In this document: positions 26,261-35,779 of the stretch, piece by piece
Numbering within the stretch: position 1 is the first letter of the stretch
Layout: each line of letters opens with the position of its first letter
Origin: an alpha proteobacterium MED-G09
GTDB lineage: Bacteria > Pseudomonadota > Alphaproteobacteria > MED-G09
Reading direction: 5' to 3'
DNA length: 64,000 nt
Assembly: GCA_905182015.1 (NCBI GenBank)
Contig: CAJIZT010000002.1
Location: 1 to 64,000 of the forward strand
Translations under genes and position numbers: made by a program
The notes under the pieces: generated by a model
Seen by the model: only the letters and a program-made list of their open reading frames with translations
Databases searched by the model: none
Told to the model about the DNA's origin: nothing

Positions 26261-27478
26261 ATGCTTGAGGGACTTAAAGTTATTGAAATGGCAACCTATG
26301 TTGCTGCACCAGCAGCAGGAGCTATGCTAAGGGATTGGGGTGCTGATGTAACAAAGGTAGAGCCACTAAACGGGTGTCCAATGAGAAGGTTTTTTGAGGG
26401 AATGAAATCAAATGTTCCAATCGAAGGCAATCCTATATTTACTCTAGATAATAGAGGAAAGAGAGGTGTAACGATTAATACGAGCGATAAAAAGGGTGCG
26501 GATATTGTTAGAAAAATGATAAAAGATGCTGATGTTTTTCTTACAAATGTGCGACCTCAATCTTTAGAAAGTGCAAAATTAGATCACGAGACTCTTTTAA
26601 AAATCAATCCAAAATTAATTTATTGTTCACTAACTGGTTACGGCTTAGACGGAGAAGAAAAAAATAAACCAGGTTTTGATATAGCAGCTTATTGGTCCCG
26701 ATCCGGAATGGCTCATTTGACTCAAAGAAAAGGTGAAGAACCTCTGCCAATACGGACTGCTTCAGGCGATCATATAACAGCAATATCTTCTGTTAGTGGA
26801 ATTTTAGCAGCTCTTTATGAGAGGAATAGGACAGGAAAAGGAAAGGTTGTTGAAACATCATTGGTTAGAACTGGAATATATTCTATTGGCTCTGATATGG
26901 CTCTTCAGCTGAAATTTGGAAGGGTCCCATCCACCAAAAATCGAGACCAGCAAATTAATCCTTTGTTTAATTTTTTCAAAACTAAGGATGATCGTTGGAT
27001 ATGCTTAAGTCCAAGAGCTGGAGGAGATTATGATTTTCCTAGAGTTGTTAGAGCTATAGAAAGAGAGGAATGGTTAGAAAATGATAAATTTAATACTAAT
27101 CAGGCTAGAAGAGAAAATTCTAATGAATTTATTAAAGAGATGGATAAGGCTTTTAGTAAACACTCCCTTGAGGAATGGGGAGATAAACTAGACGCTCAAG
27201 ACCTTGTTTGGTCTCCGGTTCAGAACTTAAAAGAGGTTGCGGTAGATTCGCAGGTGATAGCTAGTGGTGCATTCTCTGAGGTAGAAGATCAAGAATGTAT
27301 AGAAAACTATAGAACCGTATCATCGCCAGTTAAATTTCATAACTCAGATGATGGTCCAAAAGGACCCGCCCCTAAGTTAGGCCAGGATAATTTTCAAGTT
27401 CTTGGGGAGTTAGGTATAAATGATGATGAAATAAACTCACTAATTAACGATGGAATAGTTGGCCAGCCCAATATATAA
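26261..27478 (+). CDS. CaiB/BaiF family (class III) CoA-transferase
   Basis: The ATG at 26261 follows GAGG at 26251-26254; a GTG at 26249 that would add four residues overlaps this site, so 26261 is chosen (405 residues). The N-terminal LEGLKVIEMATYVAAPAAG and DWGADVTKVEP form the CoA-binding Rossmann part. The catalytic aspartate is Asp140 in PGFDIAAY, matching the formyl-CoA transferase nucleophile. It moves CoA between carboxylic acids; the donor and acceptor are not predictable. It could load CoA onto products of the oxidative island, but it lies outside that run of genes. Confidence 0.9.
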   Translation: MLEGLKVIEMATYVAAPAAGAMLRDWGADVTKVEPLNGCPMRRFFEGMKSNVPIEGNPIFTLDNRGKRGVTINTSDKKGADIVRKMIKDADVFLTNVRPQSLESAKLDHETLLKINPKLIYCSLTGYGLDGEEKNKPGFDIAAYWSRSGMAHLTQRKGEEPLPIRTASGDHITAISSVSGILAALYERNRTGKGKVVETSLVRTGIYSIGSDMALQLKFGRVPSTKNRDQQINPLFNFFKTKDDRWICLSPRAGGDYDFPRVVRAIEREEWLENDKFNTNQARRENSNEFIKEMDKAFSKHSLEEWGDKLDAQDLVWSPVQNLKEVAVDSQVIASGAFSEVEDQECIENYRTVSSPVKFHNSDDGPKGPAPKLGQDNFQVLGELGINDDEINSLINDGIVGQPNI

Positions 27479-27483
27479 GGTTT

Positions 27484-29397
27484 TTAGATTAAATCAGGCG
27501 CAAGAGCTTCATCTTTAATTAATTTTATACACTCATCGACATTTAATGTTGTTTGGTCTTTTGATCCAAGGCGTCTTAAGGTTATAGTATTCTCAGCAAC
27601 CTCCCTATCTCCCAACACAAGAATATAAGGAATTTTATTTATAGAATGCTCTCTCACCTTATAGTTAATTTTTTCATTTCTTAGATCAATTATTGACCTC
27701 AGACCATTGGACCGTAATTTTTCTAAAATAGATTGCGCCGTATCATCCGCGTTAGATGTGATTGTTGTTAGCGCTACCTGAATAGGCGATAACCATAAAG
27801 GGAATTTACCTTCATAATTTTCAATAAGGATACCCAAAAATCTCTCCAAACTTCCTAAAATAGCTCGATGAAGCATAACAGGTGTATGCTTGTTATTGTC
27901 TTCACCAATGTAGGATGCCCCCAATCGATTTGGTAAATTAAAGTCAACCTGTAAAGTTCCACATTGCCAAACCCTTCCAATGGCATCATGTAAATAAAAA
28001 TCTAATTTTGGACCATAAAAAGCTCCATCCCCTTTGTTTTCGTCAAAAGGAAGACCTGTCGCTTGCGCTGCTTTTGACAATGCTGACTCGGCCTTATCCC
28101 AAATAGAATCTTCACCAACTCTATCCTCAGGTCTGTCAGCAAACATGATAGAAACTTTATCGAACCCAAGCTCTTCGTAAACTTCCTTCAGAAGATTGCA
28201 AAAAAGAATTGTTTCGGCCTCAATTTGATCCTCCGTACAAAAGATATGAGCATCATCTTGAACGAAATTTCTAACCCTCATTAGTCCGTGCAATGCTCCT
28301 GAAGGCTCATAACGGTGACATGATCCGAATTCAGCCATTCTCAAAGGAAGGTCTCGATAACTTTTTATACCTTGATTAAATACTTGAATATGACCAGGGC
28401 AGTTCATTGGTTTCAACATTAACTCTCTGTTGTCAGCCTCGGATGTATACATGTGCTCAGAATACTTATCCCAGTGACCAGAGGCTTCCCATAGCTTTTT
28501 ATCTATTAGCTGAGGTGTTTTAATTTCCGAATAGCCACCTTTTGTAATCTTTCTTCTGACATATTCCTCTAGCTCTCTGTAGATACTCCATCCTTTTGGA
28601 TGCCAAAAGACCATACCCACCGCCTCTTCCTGAAAGTGAAATAAATCTAATTCCTTTCCCAACTTTCTATGGTCACGTTTTTCAGCCTCCTCAAGTAAAT
28701 GGAGATGATTCTTTAAATCTTTTTCATTTGCCCATGCCGTTCCATAAATCCTTTGGAGCATTTTATTTTTTGAGTCACCCCTCCAGTATGCTCCCGCTAT
28801 TTTCATTAATTTAAAAGATCTTAAATGCCTAGTTGATGATACATGTGGACCTCTGCACATATCCGTATACTCATTATGATAATAAAGGGCGATAACTTCA
28901 CCTTCAGGAATATCGTTAATAATTTTAATTTTATATTCTTCATTTCTATCTTCGAAAGCTTTCAGAGCAGTCTCTCTATCAACAACCTCGCGAATTACCG
29001 AGTAATTGGTTTGAGCTAGCTCCTTCATTTTCTTTTCGATTAGATCTAAATCCTTATCGTTTAGAGACTTCTCTAGATCGATATCATAATAAAAACCATT
29101 ATCAATTGTTGGTCCTATAGCCATTTTTGCATTAGGATATAATTGTTTAATCGCGTGACCAAATAAATGCGCACAAGAATGTCGTATAATTTCTAAACCT
29201 TCAGAATCAGAATTGGTAATTATAACTACCTCGGAGTCCTGAGAAATCAATTCCGATGCATCAACTAATTTTCCATCAACCCTTCCGGCAACAGTTGCTT
29301 TTGCAAGGCCTGAGCCTATAGAGCTGGATAACTCATCTATAGTAACATTCTTTTCAAAACTTTTTTTTGAACCATCTGGTAGAGTAATAATTGGCAT
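27484..29397 (-). CDS. thrS: Threonyl-tRNA synthetase
   Basis: Class II synthetase of 637 residues (E. coli 642). An N-terminal TGS domain spans residues 1-60. The editing domain carries [11 protein letters not shown], and the catalytic core includes [22 protein letters not shown] and the motif 3 segment [12 protein letters not shown]. The C-terminal anticodon-binding domain ends in CIKLIKDE. The gene is convergent with the CoA-transferase (five bases between stops) and is followed upstream by yidD, a NifU-like gene and cysS on the same strand. Confidence 0.97.
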   Translation of the reverse strand: MPIITLPDGSKKSFEKNVTIDELSSSIGSGLAKATVAGRVDGKLVDASELISQDSEVVIITNSDSEGLEIIRHSCAHLFGHAIKQLYPNAKMAIGPTIDNGFYYDIDLEKSLNDKDLDLIEKKMKELAQTNYSVIREVVDRETALKAFEDRNEEYKIKIINDIPEGEVIALYYHNEYTDMCRGPHVSSTRHLRSFKLMKIAGAYWRGDSKNKMLQRIYGTAWANEKDLKNHLHLLEEAEKRDHRKLGKELDLFHFQEEAVGMVFWHPKGWSIYRELEEYVRRKITKGGYSEIKTPQLIDKKLWEASGHWDKYSEHMYTSEADNRELMLKPMNCPGHIQVFNQGIKSYRDLPLRMAEFGSCHRYEPSGALHGLMRVRNFVQDDAHIFCTEDQIEAETILFCNLLKEVYEELGFDKVSIMFADRPEDRVGEDSIWDKAESALSKAAQATGLPFDENKGDGAFYGPKLDFYLHDAIGRVWQCGTLQVDFNLPNRLGASYIGEDNNKHTPVMLHRAILGSLERFLGILIENYEGKFPLWLSPIQVALTTITSNADDTAQSILEKLRSNGLRSIIDLRNEKINYKVREHSINKIPYILVLGDREVAENTITLRRLGSKDQTTLNVDECIKLIKDEALAPDLI

Positions 29398-29402
29398 TTT
29401 AA

Positions 29403-29657
29403 CTATAAGTCCTTTTTTCTTTTGATGTAATCATGAGCGCCTGGAACTGGATCATAACCAAACCCACCCCAAGGATGACAACGTATAATCCTTTTGGTTG
29501 TTAATTTCAAACCAATCATAAAACCGTGCATTTTAAACGCCTCCATTGCATATGAAGAGCAGGAAGGATCATACCGGCATGATTTAATTAAAAAAGGCGA
29601 AATAAGATTTTTATAAAACTTAATTAATAAGATACTCAGTTTAACAAAAATATTCAA
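29403..29657 (-). CDS. yidD: Membrane protein insertion efficiency factor YidD
   Basis: An 84-residue protein with the invariant cysteine-rich core [15 protein letters not shown], the [17 protein letters not shown] segment and an N-terminal amphipathic helix that contacts the inner membrane. YidD assists YidC-dependent protein insertion. It usually sits in the rpmH-rnpA-yidC operon, but in many alphaproteobacteria it is near thrS and a NifU-like gene, as here. Its ATG overlaps the stop codon of the upstream gene by four bases. Confidence 0.93.
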   Translation of the reverse strand: MNIFVKLSILLIKFYKNLISPFLIKSCRYDPSCSSYAMEAFKMHGFMIGLKLTTKRIIRCHPWGGFGYDPVPGAHDYIKRKKDL

Positions 29658-30112
29658 ACCTCAACCCTACTGAGCCTATCTACCTCAATTAATTCAAATT
29701 GATTAATGCAATCCACCACCGCATCAAAAGTCAGCATAACAGATGCATGACGACCCTTATAATCTTTTACAGGCTCTAAAACCATTAAATCAGACCATTT
29801 ACCTTTTGGAGGCGGGCCATCTTCTTTTAACATTTTTTGCATTGTTATGTGTAGTTTTTTTAGCTCATTGAAGCCTGATCCTATAATTTTATCAGCCATT
29901 ACTGACGATGCAGCTTGTCCAAGAGCGCATGCTTTAACTATGTGCGAGAAGTCCGATATAGAGTTATTATTAATTTTTATATCAACAATAACCTTAGAAC
30001 CACATAATTTACTCACGGCAACTGAAGAAAAATCAAATTTATCAAGCCTTCCGTTTCTTGAAATATTTGATGCAAGTTTTAATATTTTATCATTATAAAG
30101 ATCAGTCAGCAT
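29654..30112 (-). CDS. IscU/SufU-like (NifU N-terminal domain) Fe-S scaffold protein
   Basis: A 152-residue scaffold-fold protein. Three cysteines at the expected ligand positions are visible: Cys37 (KLCGSK), Cys62 (KACALGQA) and Cys135 (VVDCINQ). The usual IscU LPPVK chaperone motif is absent. Members of this branch are common in alphaproteobacteria beside folE and yidD; their role in iron-sulfur assembly is inferred from fold. It overlaps yidD by four bases. Confidence 0.85.
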   Translation of the reverse strand: MLTDLYNDKILKLASNISRNGRLDKFDFSSVAVSKLCGSKVIVDIKINNNSISDFSHIVKACALGQAASSVMADKIIGSGFNELKKLHITMQKMLKEDGPPPKGKWSDLMVLEPVKDYKGRHASVMLTFDAVVDCINQFELIEVDRLSRVEV

Positions 30113-30144
30113 TGTATTTCCTAATTAAATTTAAGCTTCTTAGC

Positions 30145-31479
30145 TTAATTATCATTTATCTCCACACCTAATTTAATTAATATATCCCTTATTCTATCAG
30201 ACTCTAAGTAATCCTTCTTAACTCGTGCAATTTTTCTTTCCTCAATAAGGTCTTTAATATAGTCAATATTGGATTCTGATGTTTTTTTAAATTTTTTATC
30301 ATCAGAACTAAAGTTCAATAAACCAAGTAAGTTTGCTGAACCTATCAATGATTGGGTTAGTTCAACTTTATTTTCAGATTTAGAAATTTTCTTAGAGATA
30401 GAAAAAATCTCAGCAAGGGCCTTTGGTGTATTCAAATCATCATAGAGTGCCTTAAGAACCTTTTTATCAGGAGTGCATTCATCCTTACTGACTTCAAGGT
30501 CATAACCTTTAATGGACGAGTATAATTTATTCAGAGTTTTTACGGATTGAATTAACAAATCACTACTCCAGATTAGAGGCTGACGGTAGTGAGAACTTAA
30601 TATCGCAAGACGAATAGCCTCGCCATCGTATTCCTTTAAAAGATCTTTCATAAGAATAAAATTACCAAGAGATTTTGACATTTTCAGTTTATTTGTTCTT
30701 AAAAGACCATTATGAATCCAAAATTTTGCAAGGGGCTTGTCGTTACAGCAAACTGATTGCGCTATTTCATTTTCATGATGTGGAAATGTTAAATCTTCAC
30801 CTCCACCGTGGATATCAATAGTTTCGCCTAAATGTTCTTTAATCATTGCCGAGCATTCAAGATGCCAACCTGGTCTCCCTCTACCCCAAGGACTCTCCCA
30901 CCCCACCTCATTATTCGGTGAAGGCTTCCACAGCACAAAGTCTGATGGATTTTTTTTATAAGAAGCAACTTTAATCCTTGCCCCAGGAATCATATCTTCA
31001 GTTTTTCTTCCTGAAAGCTCCCCATAGCCAGTAAAGCTAGAAACATTAAAAAGTACGTGGGATTCAGAAAAATAAGCATTTCCATTTTTTATTAAAATTT
31101 TTATAAAATCTATCATTTGGGTAATATGGTCGGTAGCATAAGGTTCGATATCAGGAGGCAAAACATGAAGCCTCGCAAAGTCATTGTGATATTCTTCAGT
31201 GAATTTTTTTGTTACAAATGATGTCTCTACTTTTTCTTCTTTTGCAGTATTTATGATTTTATCATCAACATCCGTTATGTTTCTTACGTAAATTAAATTC
31301 TTATATTTATAACGCAACACCCTCGCTAAGGTATCAAAAACTATTGCCGATCGTCCGTTTCCAATATGGCCAGGTCCGTAAACTGTTGGCCCACATGCAT
31401 ACATAGTAACACTATCGTCCTTAACTGGAATAAAGATTTGTTTCTTTCGTGTGTATGAGTTGTATAAAAAAAGATCCAT
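30145..31479 (-). CDS. cysS: Cysteinyl-tRNA synthetase
   Basis: Class I synthetase of 444 residues (E. coli 461). The zinc site starts with Cys29 (YACGPTVY) and continues in LECSAMI and FPHHENEIAQS. The HIGH signature reads HIGN (38-41) and the KMSKS loop is intact (KMSKSLGNF). It is divergent from folE over 132 bases. The C-terminal anticodon-binding part is present and the gene appears complete. Confidence 0.96.
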   Translation of the reverse strand: MDLFLYNSYTRKKQIFIPVKDDSVTMYACGPTVYGPGHIGNGRSAIVFDTLARVLRYKYKNLIYVRNITDVDDKIINTAKEEKVETSFVTKKFTEEYHNDFARLHVLPPDIEPYATDHITQMIDFIKILIKNGNAYFSESHVLFNVSSFTGYGELSGRKTEDMIPGARIKVASYKKNPSDFVLWKPSPNNEVGWESPWGRGRPGWHLECSAMIKEHLGETIDIHGGGEDLTFPHHENEIAQSVCCNDKPLAKFWIHNGLLRTNKLKMSKSLGNFILMKDLLKEYDGEAIRLAILSSHYRQPLIWSSDLLIQSVKTLNKLYSSIKGYDLEVSKDECTPDKKVLKALYDDLNTPKALAEIFSISKKISKSENKVELTQSLIGSANLLGLLNFSSDDKKFKKTSESNIDYIKDLIEERKIARVKKDYLESDRIRDILIKLGVEINDN

Positions 31480-31564
31480 AATAGTTTAAATATCACTAAT
31501 TTATGATAATTTAATACAGGTTTTTTATTTAATTATTAAATAATTTTAAAAAAATATTGCCCTA

Positions 31565-31587
31565 TAGCTTTTGCGGGGGTAAAGCTA
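31565..31587 (+). promoter_or_regulatory. Hairpin with G-rich loop in the folE leader (candidate riboswitch element)
   Basis: TAGCTTT (31565-31571) pairs perfectly with AAAGCTA (31581-31587), enclosing the loop TGCGGGGGT. A further AGCTAA follows, which could compete for pairing. The element ends 12 bases before the AGGAGA ribosome binding site (31600-31605) of folE. Alphaproteobacterial folE genes can carry the folE RNA motif (THF-II riboswitch). I cannot confirm a match to its consensus by eye, so this is a candidate only. Confidence 0.35.
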
Positions 31588-31611
31588 AGCTAATAATTTA
31601 GGAGATTACTG

Positions 31612-32235
31612 ATGGATGTAAAAGTTTCAGAAAGAACTGTTCATACTGAATCAAATAACAATAAAAAATTAAAACCTTCTCGTGAAGAAGCAATGAAGGC
31701 AGTAAAGACACTTATTTCTTGGGCAGGAGATAATCCTGAACGCGAGGGCCTTCTCGATACACCTAAACGTGTGGTAAAGGCTTATGAAGAGTATTTTTCA
31801 GGATATACCCAAGATCCACACGAAGCATTAACTCGTACCTTTGATGAAGTCGGTGGGTATGAAGATATTGTCTTTTTAAGGAATATAAACATCGAATCTC
31901 ATTGCGAGCATCATATGGCTCCAATTCTTGGTGTGGCTCATGTTGGTTATATGCCTAATAAAAAAGTGGTTGGAATATCAAAATTAGCTAGAGTTATAGA
32001 AATATTCGCAAAAAGACTCCAAACACAAGAAACAATGACGGCTCAAATTGCTCAAACTATTGAAGAATCTCTTAAGCCGCATGGTGTGGCGATTATGATT
32101 GATGCTAAGCACCAGTGCATGACTACAAGAGGGATTCATAAAACTGATGTTTCAACCGTTACAACTCAATTTACTGGGTCCTTCCAAAGGGATCAGGAAT
32201 TACGTACAAGATTTATGCAGCTTACGAAGGAATAA
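31612..32235 (+). CDS. folE: GTP cyclohydrolase I
   Basis: A 207-residue enzyme converting GTP to dihydroneopterin triphosphate for tetrahydrofolate. The zinc site is Cys98 and His101 in [10 protein letters not shown] with Cys169 in KHQCMTTRG. The catalytic region ([20 protein letters not shown]) and the end (VTTQFTGSF) are typical of type IA. AGGAGA precedes the ATG. It forms a tight pair with hisI (two bases apart), a common alphaproteobacterial arrangement. Confidence 0.97.
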   Translation: MDVKVSERTVHTESNNNKKLKPSREEAMKAVKTLISWAGDNPEREGLLDTPKRVVKAYEEYFSGYTQDPHEALTRTFDEVGGYEDIVFLRNINIESHCEHHMAPILGVAHVGYMPNKKVVGISKLARVIEIFAKRLQTQETMTAQIAQTIEESLKPHGVAIMIDAKHQCMTTRGIHKTDVSTVTTQFTGSFQRDQELRTRFMQLTKE

Positions 32236-32237
32236 TT

Positions 32238-32726
32238 TTGTCTGAAGAGTTTGAAAAAAAATTTTATCCAAGAGTTTCTGTTAAAGAAGTAGAGGAAGGA
32301 TCTACTTTATCACCAAAATTCGATGACAAAGGATTAATCCCCTGCATCACATCAGACTTTAAAACTAAAGAAGTATTGATGGTTGGTTATATGAATGCCG
32401 AAGCCCTAACCAAAACAATTGAAAATGCTGAAGCTTATTACTTTAGTCGAAGCAGACAAAAGGTTTGGCATAAGGGTGCAACGTCAGGATTAACTCAGAC
32501 CGTGAAAGAAATAAGAGTCGACGATGATCAAGATTCTATATGGCTGTCTGTCGAGATTGGGGGCTCCGGAGCGAGCTGCCATGTTGGATATAGGTCGTGC
32601 TTCTATAGGTCTATTCCAATAAAAAGCAAGGTAACTCAAGATTTAAAATTAAAGTGGGAAGAAAAAAATAAAGTATTTGATCCGATTGAAGTTTACGGCA
32701 ATACGCCCAACCCAACAAAGCTTTAA
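32238..32726 (+). CDS. hisI: Phosphoribosyl-AMP cyclohydrolase
   Basis: Third step of histidine synthesis, opening the purine ring of PR-AMP. The TTG start at 32238 follows GAAGG and lies two bases after the folE stop. The 162-residue product has LMVGYMNAEAL (about 47-57), SRSRQKVWHKGATSG (70-84) and the zinc cysteines Cys114 and Cys121 in CHVGYRSC. The acidic metal motif reads DDDQD, where many relatives have a Cys at the second position. No HisE domain is fused. An N-terminal tail of about 30 residues precedes the conserved core. Confidence 0.95.
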   Translation: MSEEFEKKFYPRVSVKEVEEGSTLSPKFDDKGLIPCITSDFKTKEVLMVGYMNAEALTKTIENAEAYYFSRSRQKVWHKGATSGLTQTVKEIRVDDDQDSIWLSVEIGGSGASCHVGYRSCFYRSIPIKSKVTQDLKLKWEEKNKVFDPIEVYGNTPNPTKL

Positions 32727-32729
32727 TAA

Positions 32730-33053
32730 TTAATCGGGAAATTTTCCGAATGGGAATGGCTTTTCTTTTAAACTGTTAGAAGAAAAATTCAAACAATCAG
32801 ATATATAAGTAGCCAACCTCTGAGAGAAAACCTTTAGCTCCTCAGGCTGTTCAGACCCAACGATTCTAACGATAAATCCAAGAACGGAAAGAACAACAAC
32901 TGCCCAAAAAGCCATGTAGGCAAGAACAATAAAAAATATGCTAAAGAATATATCAACAACAAAACTCATTGCGACTAACGCAACCTTGTCGTCTGTTGAT
33001 TTTTTGGAAGATTCTAAAGAACTTGAATCTTTTTCTGTCTTTTTTTCTGTCAT
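32730..33053 (-). CDS. DUF4389-like small membrane protein
   Basis: A 107-residue protein with a charged Ser/Lys-rich N-terminus (about 1-25), two closely spaced hydrophobic segments at about 27-64, and a C-terminal segment ending KPFPFGKFPD. The two-helix plan and the PFPF ending match the DUF4389 family of alphaproteobacteria, whose function is unknown. It lies downstream of the symporter pair but 70 bases away and convergent with hisI. Confidence 0.65.
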   Translation of the reverse strand: MTEKKTEKDSSSLESSKKSTDDKVALVAMSFVVDIFFSIFFIVLAYMAFWAVVVLSVLGFIVRIVGSEQPEELKVFSQRLATYISDCLNFSSNSLKEKPFPFGKFPD

Positions 33054-33123
33054 TGTATTTCTTTAAATAAATCATCTTAACTATTTTAGCAATAATTATA
33101 TAAAAAACTGCACTAAGTAGTAT

Positions 33124-34872
33124 TTATCTAGGACTTCTAATGCCATCAATTAATTTAATAACGTTTTCTGAAGGTGACTTAGTAAAAAGAGAAATAATAA
33201 TTGCAAAACTAAAATTAATTAGCATTCCAATAACACCTATTCCTTCAGGAGAAATTCCAAATAACCAATAATCCAAAGTATTAATTTCCGGAGAAATGAA
33301 TTTAAAAAATACAATATATGACGCAGTAAATAATAACCCCGAAATCATTCCCGTTATAGCGCCAATAGAATTAACTCTTTTTGAAAAAATACCCATAATT
33401 AGAGCGGGGAAAATTGATGACGCAGCTAATCCAAAAGCAAAAGCTACAACTTGAGCAACAAATGCAGGAGGGTAAATTCCGAAAATTCCTGCTACACAAA
33501 TTGCAATAGCAGCAGCTACTCTGGCTAAAAATAACTCTTGTCTATCTGTTATACTTGGTCGAAAAATTTTCTTCATTAAGTCATGGCTAACAGAAGAAGA
33601 GATAACTAAAAGTAGGCCTGCCGCTGTAGATAAGGCTGCAGCTAATGCCCCCGAAGCTACAAGAGCTATGACCCAATTTGGTAAATTTGCTATTTCAGGA
33701 TTAGCCAAGACCATTATATCTCTATCAATATAAATTTCATTTTCATTTTGAGTTAAATTATTGGAAACAACTCTTTCTCCACTCGCCCCTCTTTCTTTTG
33801 TAAAAAAAGGTTTTTCTGGATCAAGTGAACTACCGGGACCATACTGAATCAAACCATCTTTATTTTTATCTACCCAAGATATTAAGCCAATATCTTCCCA
33901 ATTCTTAAACCACGCGGGGGTAGTTTCATATGAGGAGCTATTAATCGTATTAATAAAATTTAATCTAGAAAATGATGAGACAGCTGGTGCAGCCGTATAA
34001 AGAATTGCGATAAATAAAAGAGCCCATCCTGCAGAAGCTCTTGCGTCTCGAACCTTTGGAACAGTAAAAAATCTAACTATTACATGAGGTAATCCAGCAG
34101 TTCCGGCCATCAATGCACCAGTAATGCAAAAGACATCTATTTTAGATTTCGTAGATTCTGTATAATCGTTAAAACCAAGATCATTAAGGACTGCATTTAA
34201 TTTGTCCAGCAGGTATATATCCTCTGATATTAGTTTTGATCCAAAGCCTAATTGAGGAATAGGGTTTCCGGTGATTAAAAGAGACATAAAGATAGCAGGG
34301 ACCATATAAGCAAAGATTAATACACAATACTGAGCAACCTGAGTGTAGGTTATTCCCTTCATTCCTCCAAGAACGGCATAAAAGAACACTATAAGCATTC
34401 CAATTATCACACCTGTATTAATATCTACCTCTAAGAATCTAGAAAAAACTATACCAACTCCTCGCATCTGCCCTGCAATATAAGTAAAAGATATAAAGAT
34501 AAGACAAAGCACAGCTACAAATCTTGCTGTTTTTGAGTAGTAACGATCACCTATAAAATCGGGAACAGTGAATTTACCAAATTTTCTTAGGTATGGTGCA
34601 AGAAGAAGAGCCAACAAAACATACCCTCCTGTCCAGCCCATCAGATAAACAGAGCCATCTCTTCCCATAAAAGAAATAATACCTGCCATAGAGATAAATG
34701 ATGCAGCAGACATCCAATCAGCTGCTGTAGCCATTCCATTAGCTATTGGGTGAACACCACCACCAGCAATATAGAATTCTTTAGTTGAAGACGCCTTGGA
34801 CCATAGGGCTATCCCGATGTATAGAGCAAAAGAAGCACCTGCCATTAAATATGTAAGAACTTGAAGATCCAT
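33124..34872 (-). CDS. Sodium:solute symporter, large subunit (VC_2705/ActP-like)
   Basis: SSF-family transporter of 582 residues with about 13 hydrophobic segments. The N-terminal EFYIAGGGVHPIANGMATAADWMSAASF and the APYLRKFGKFTVPDFIGDRYY segment are those of the subfamily that travels with a DUF4212 small subunit. An extended soluble loop occurs at about residues 300-385. The substrate is likely a short carboxylate such as acetate or lactate, by analogy with ActP; this is not shown by sequence. One base separates it from the DUF4212 gene. Confidence 0.88.
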   Translation of the reverse strand: MDLQVLTYLMAGASFALYIGIALWSKASSTKEFYIAGGGVHPIANGMATAADWMSAASFISMAGIISFMGRDGSVYLMGWTGGYVLLALLLAPYLRKFGKFTVPDFIGDRYYSKTARFVAVLCLIFISFTYIAGQMRGVGIVFSRFLEVDINTGVIIGMLIVFFYAVLGGMKGITYTQVAQYCVLIFAYMVPAIFMSLLITGNPIPQLGFGSKLISEDIYLLDKLNAVLNDLGFNDYTESTKSKIDVFCITGALMAGTAGLPHVIVRFFTVPKVRDARASAGWALLFIAILYTAAPAVSSFSRLNFINTINSSSYETTPAWFKNWEDIGLISWVDKNKDGLIQYGPGSSLDPEKPFFTKERGASGERVVSNNLTQNENEIYIDRDIMVLANPEIANLPNWVIALVASGALAAALSTAAGLLLVISSSVSHDLMKKIFRPSITDRQELFLARVAAAIAICVAGIFGIYPPAFVAQVVAFAFGLAASSIFPALIMGIFSKRVNSIGAITGMISGLLFTASYIVFFKFISPEINTLDYWLFGISPEGIGVIGMLINFSFAIIISLFTKSPSENVIKLIDGIRSPR

Positions 34873-34873
34873 T

Positions 34874-35131
34874 CTAGCTCTCCTCTACATTATATTTCTT
34901 ATCCAACCAGTTCATTAAAAAACAATAAACTACAATAATGATAACAAAAAATAAGATAGATCCTTGCTGAGCAAACCAAAAACCTAGACGAAAGCCGCCT
35001 ATTTTAATTTTATCTAAAGAATCGCTAAATAAAATTCCAGCACCAAATGATGCTAAGAACCATATGCAAAGCAAAGAAAATATTATAATTAAATTAGCCC
35101 TCCAGTAATTTTTTGGATTCTTCTCTTTCAT
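34874..35131 (-). CDS. DUF4212 small subunit of the sodium:solute symporter
   Basis: An 85-residue protein with two membrane helices (about 12-34 and 50-70) and the family signature NYWRANLIIIFSLLCIW followed by GFWFAQQGSILFFVIIIVVYCF. The genes for this subunit and the large symporter are nearly always adjacent; here the gap is one base. It probably stabilises or regulates the transporter in the inner membrane. Confidence 0.9.
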   Translation of the reverse strand: MKEKNPKNYWRANLIIIFSLLCIWFLASFGAGILFSDSLDKIKIGGFRLGFWFAQQGSILFFVIIIVVYCFLMNWLDKKYNVEES

Positions 35132-35161
35132 AAATTTGGCCTTTTTTTAAGTTTTTATAAT

Positions 35162-35773
35162 CTAATTATTATTGTGCCTTAGAATTTTTTGTTTCACCAA
35201 CTCGAGTCTATCATTGCCAAAATACATATCATTATTGTTTATAAAAACTGTAGGGGATCCGAATCCACCTCTCTCAATTAATTCACTGGTATTTTTTCGC
35301 AATAAATCTTTAGTTTCTTGACGTAAAATCATTTCTTTAAAATCAGTCCTATCAATCCCTATTGAGTAGGCCATTTCACATAAAATCTCTAAATCAGAAA
35401 TATCTACCCCTTTGGACCAGTACTCTTCAAAGCATAAAAAACTGTAAGGAACTAATTTATCAAATTTTTCTGCAACTAAAACGGCACGCATTACATTAAC
35501 AGCATTAAGGGGGAAAACCTCTGGCCAATTAATTATCACACTGTATGAATCTGCCCAATCCTGTAAGTCTTTTCTTAAGTACTTAAATTTAACAGGATTT
35601 GGATTTTCCCTTGCTTCATAAATATCTTTATTTATCTCGTTAAAAACGCCACCAACAAGAATTGGTCGCCATAAAACATTAGTATTCGTTTCTTTGATAA
35701 TCCCTTGAATTCTGCAGAATGCTAAGTAAGTCCAGGGGGATGAGCAATCAAAGAAGAATTCGACTTTACTCAT
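35162..35773 (-). CDS. 2-hydroxychromene-2-carboxylate isomerase-like protein (DsbA fold)
   Basis: A 203-residue kappa-GST/DsbA-fold protein. The N-terminus FFFDCSSPWTYLAF carries the catalytic serine in place of the DsbA cysteine, and the C-terminal GGFGSPTVFINNNDMYFGNDRLELV is typical of HCCA isomerases. In naphthalene breakdown these use glutathione to isomerise hydroxychromene carboxylate. Many marine bacteria carry homologues outside aromatic pathways, so the actual substrate is open. It lies seven bases from the enoyl-CoA hydratase gene in the same run. Confidence 0.87.
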   Translation of the reverse strand: MSKVEFFFDCSSPWTYLAFCRIQGIIKETNTNVLWRPILVGGVFNEINKDIYEARENPNPVKFKYLRKDLQDWADSYSVIINWPEVFPLNAVNVMRAVLVAEKFDKLVPYSFLCFEEYWSKGVDISDLEILCEMAYSIGIDRTDFKEMILRQETKDLLRKNTSELIERGGFGSPTVFINNNDMYFGNDRLELVKQKILRHNNN

Positions 35774-35779
35774 AAGAGG

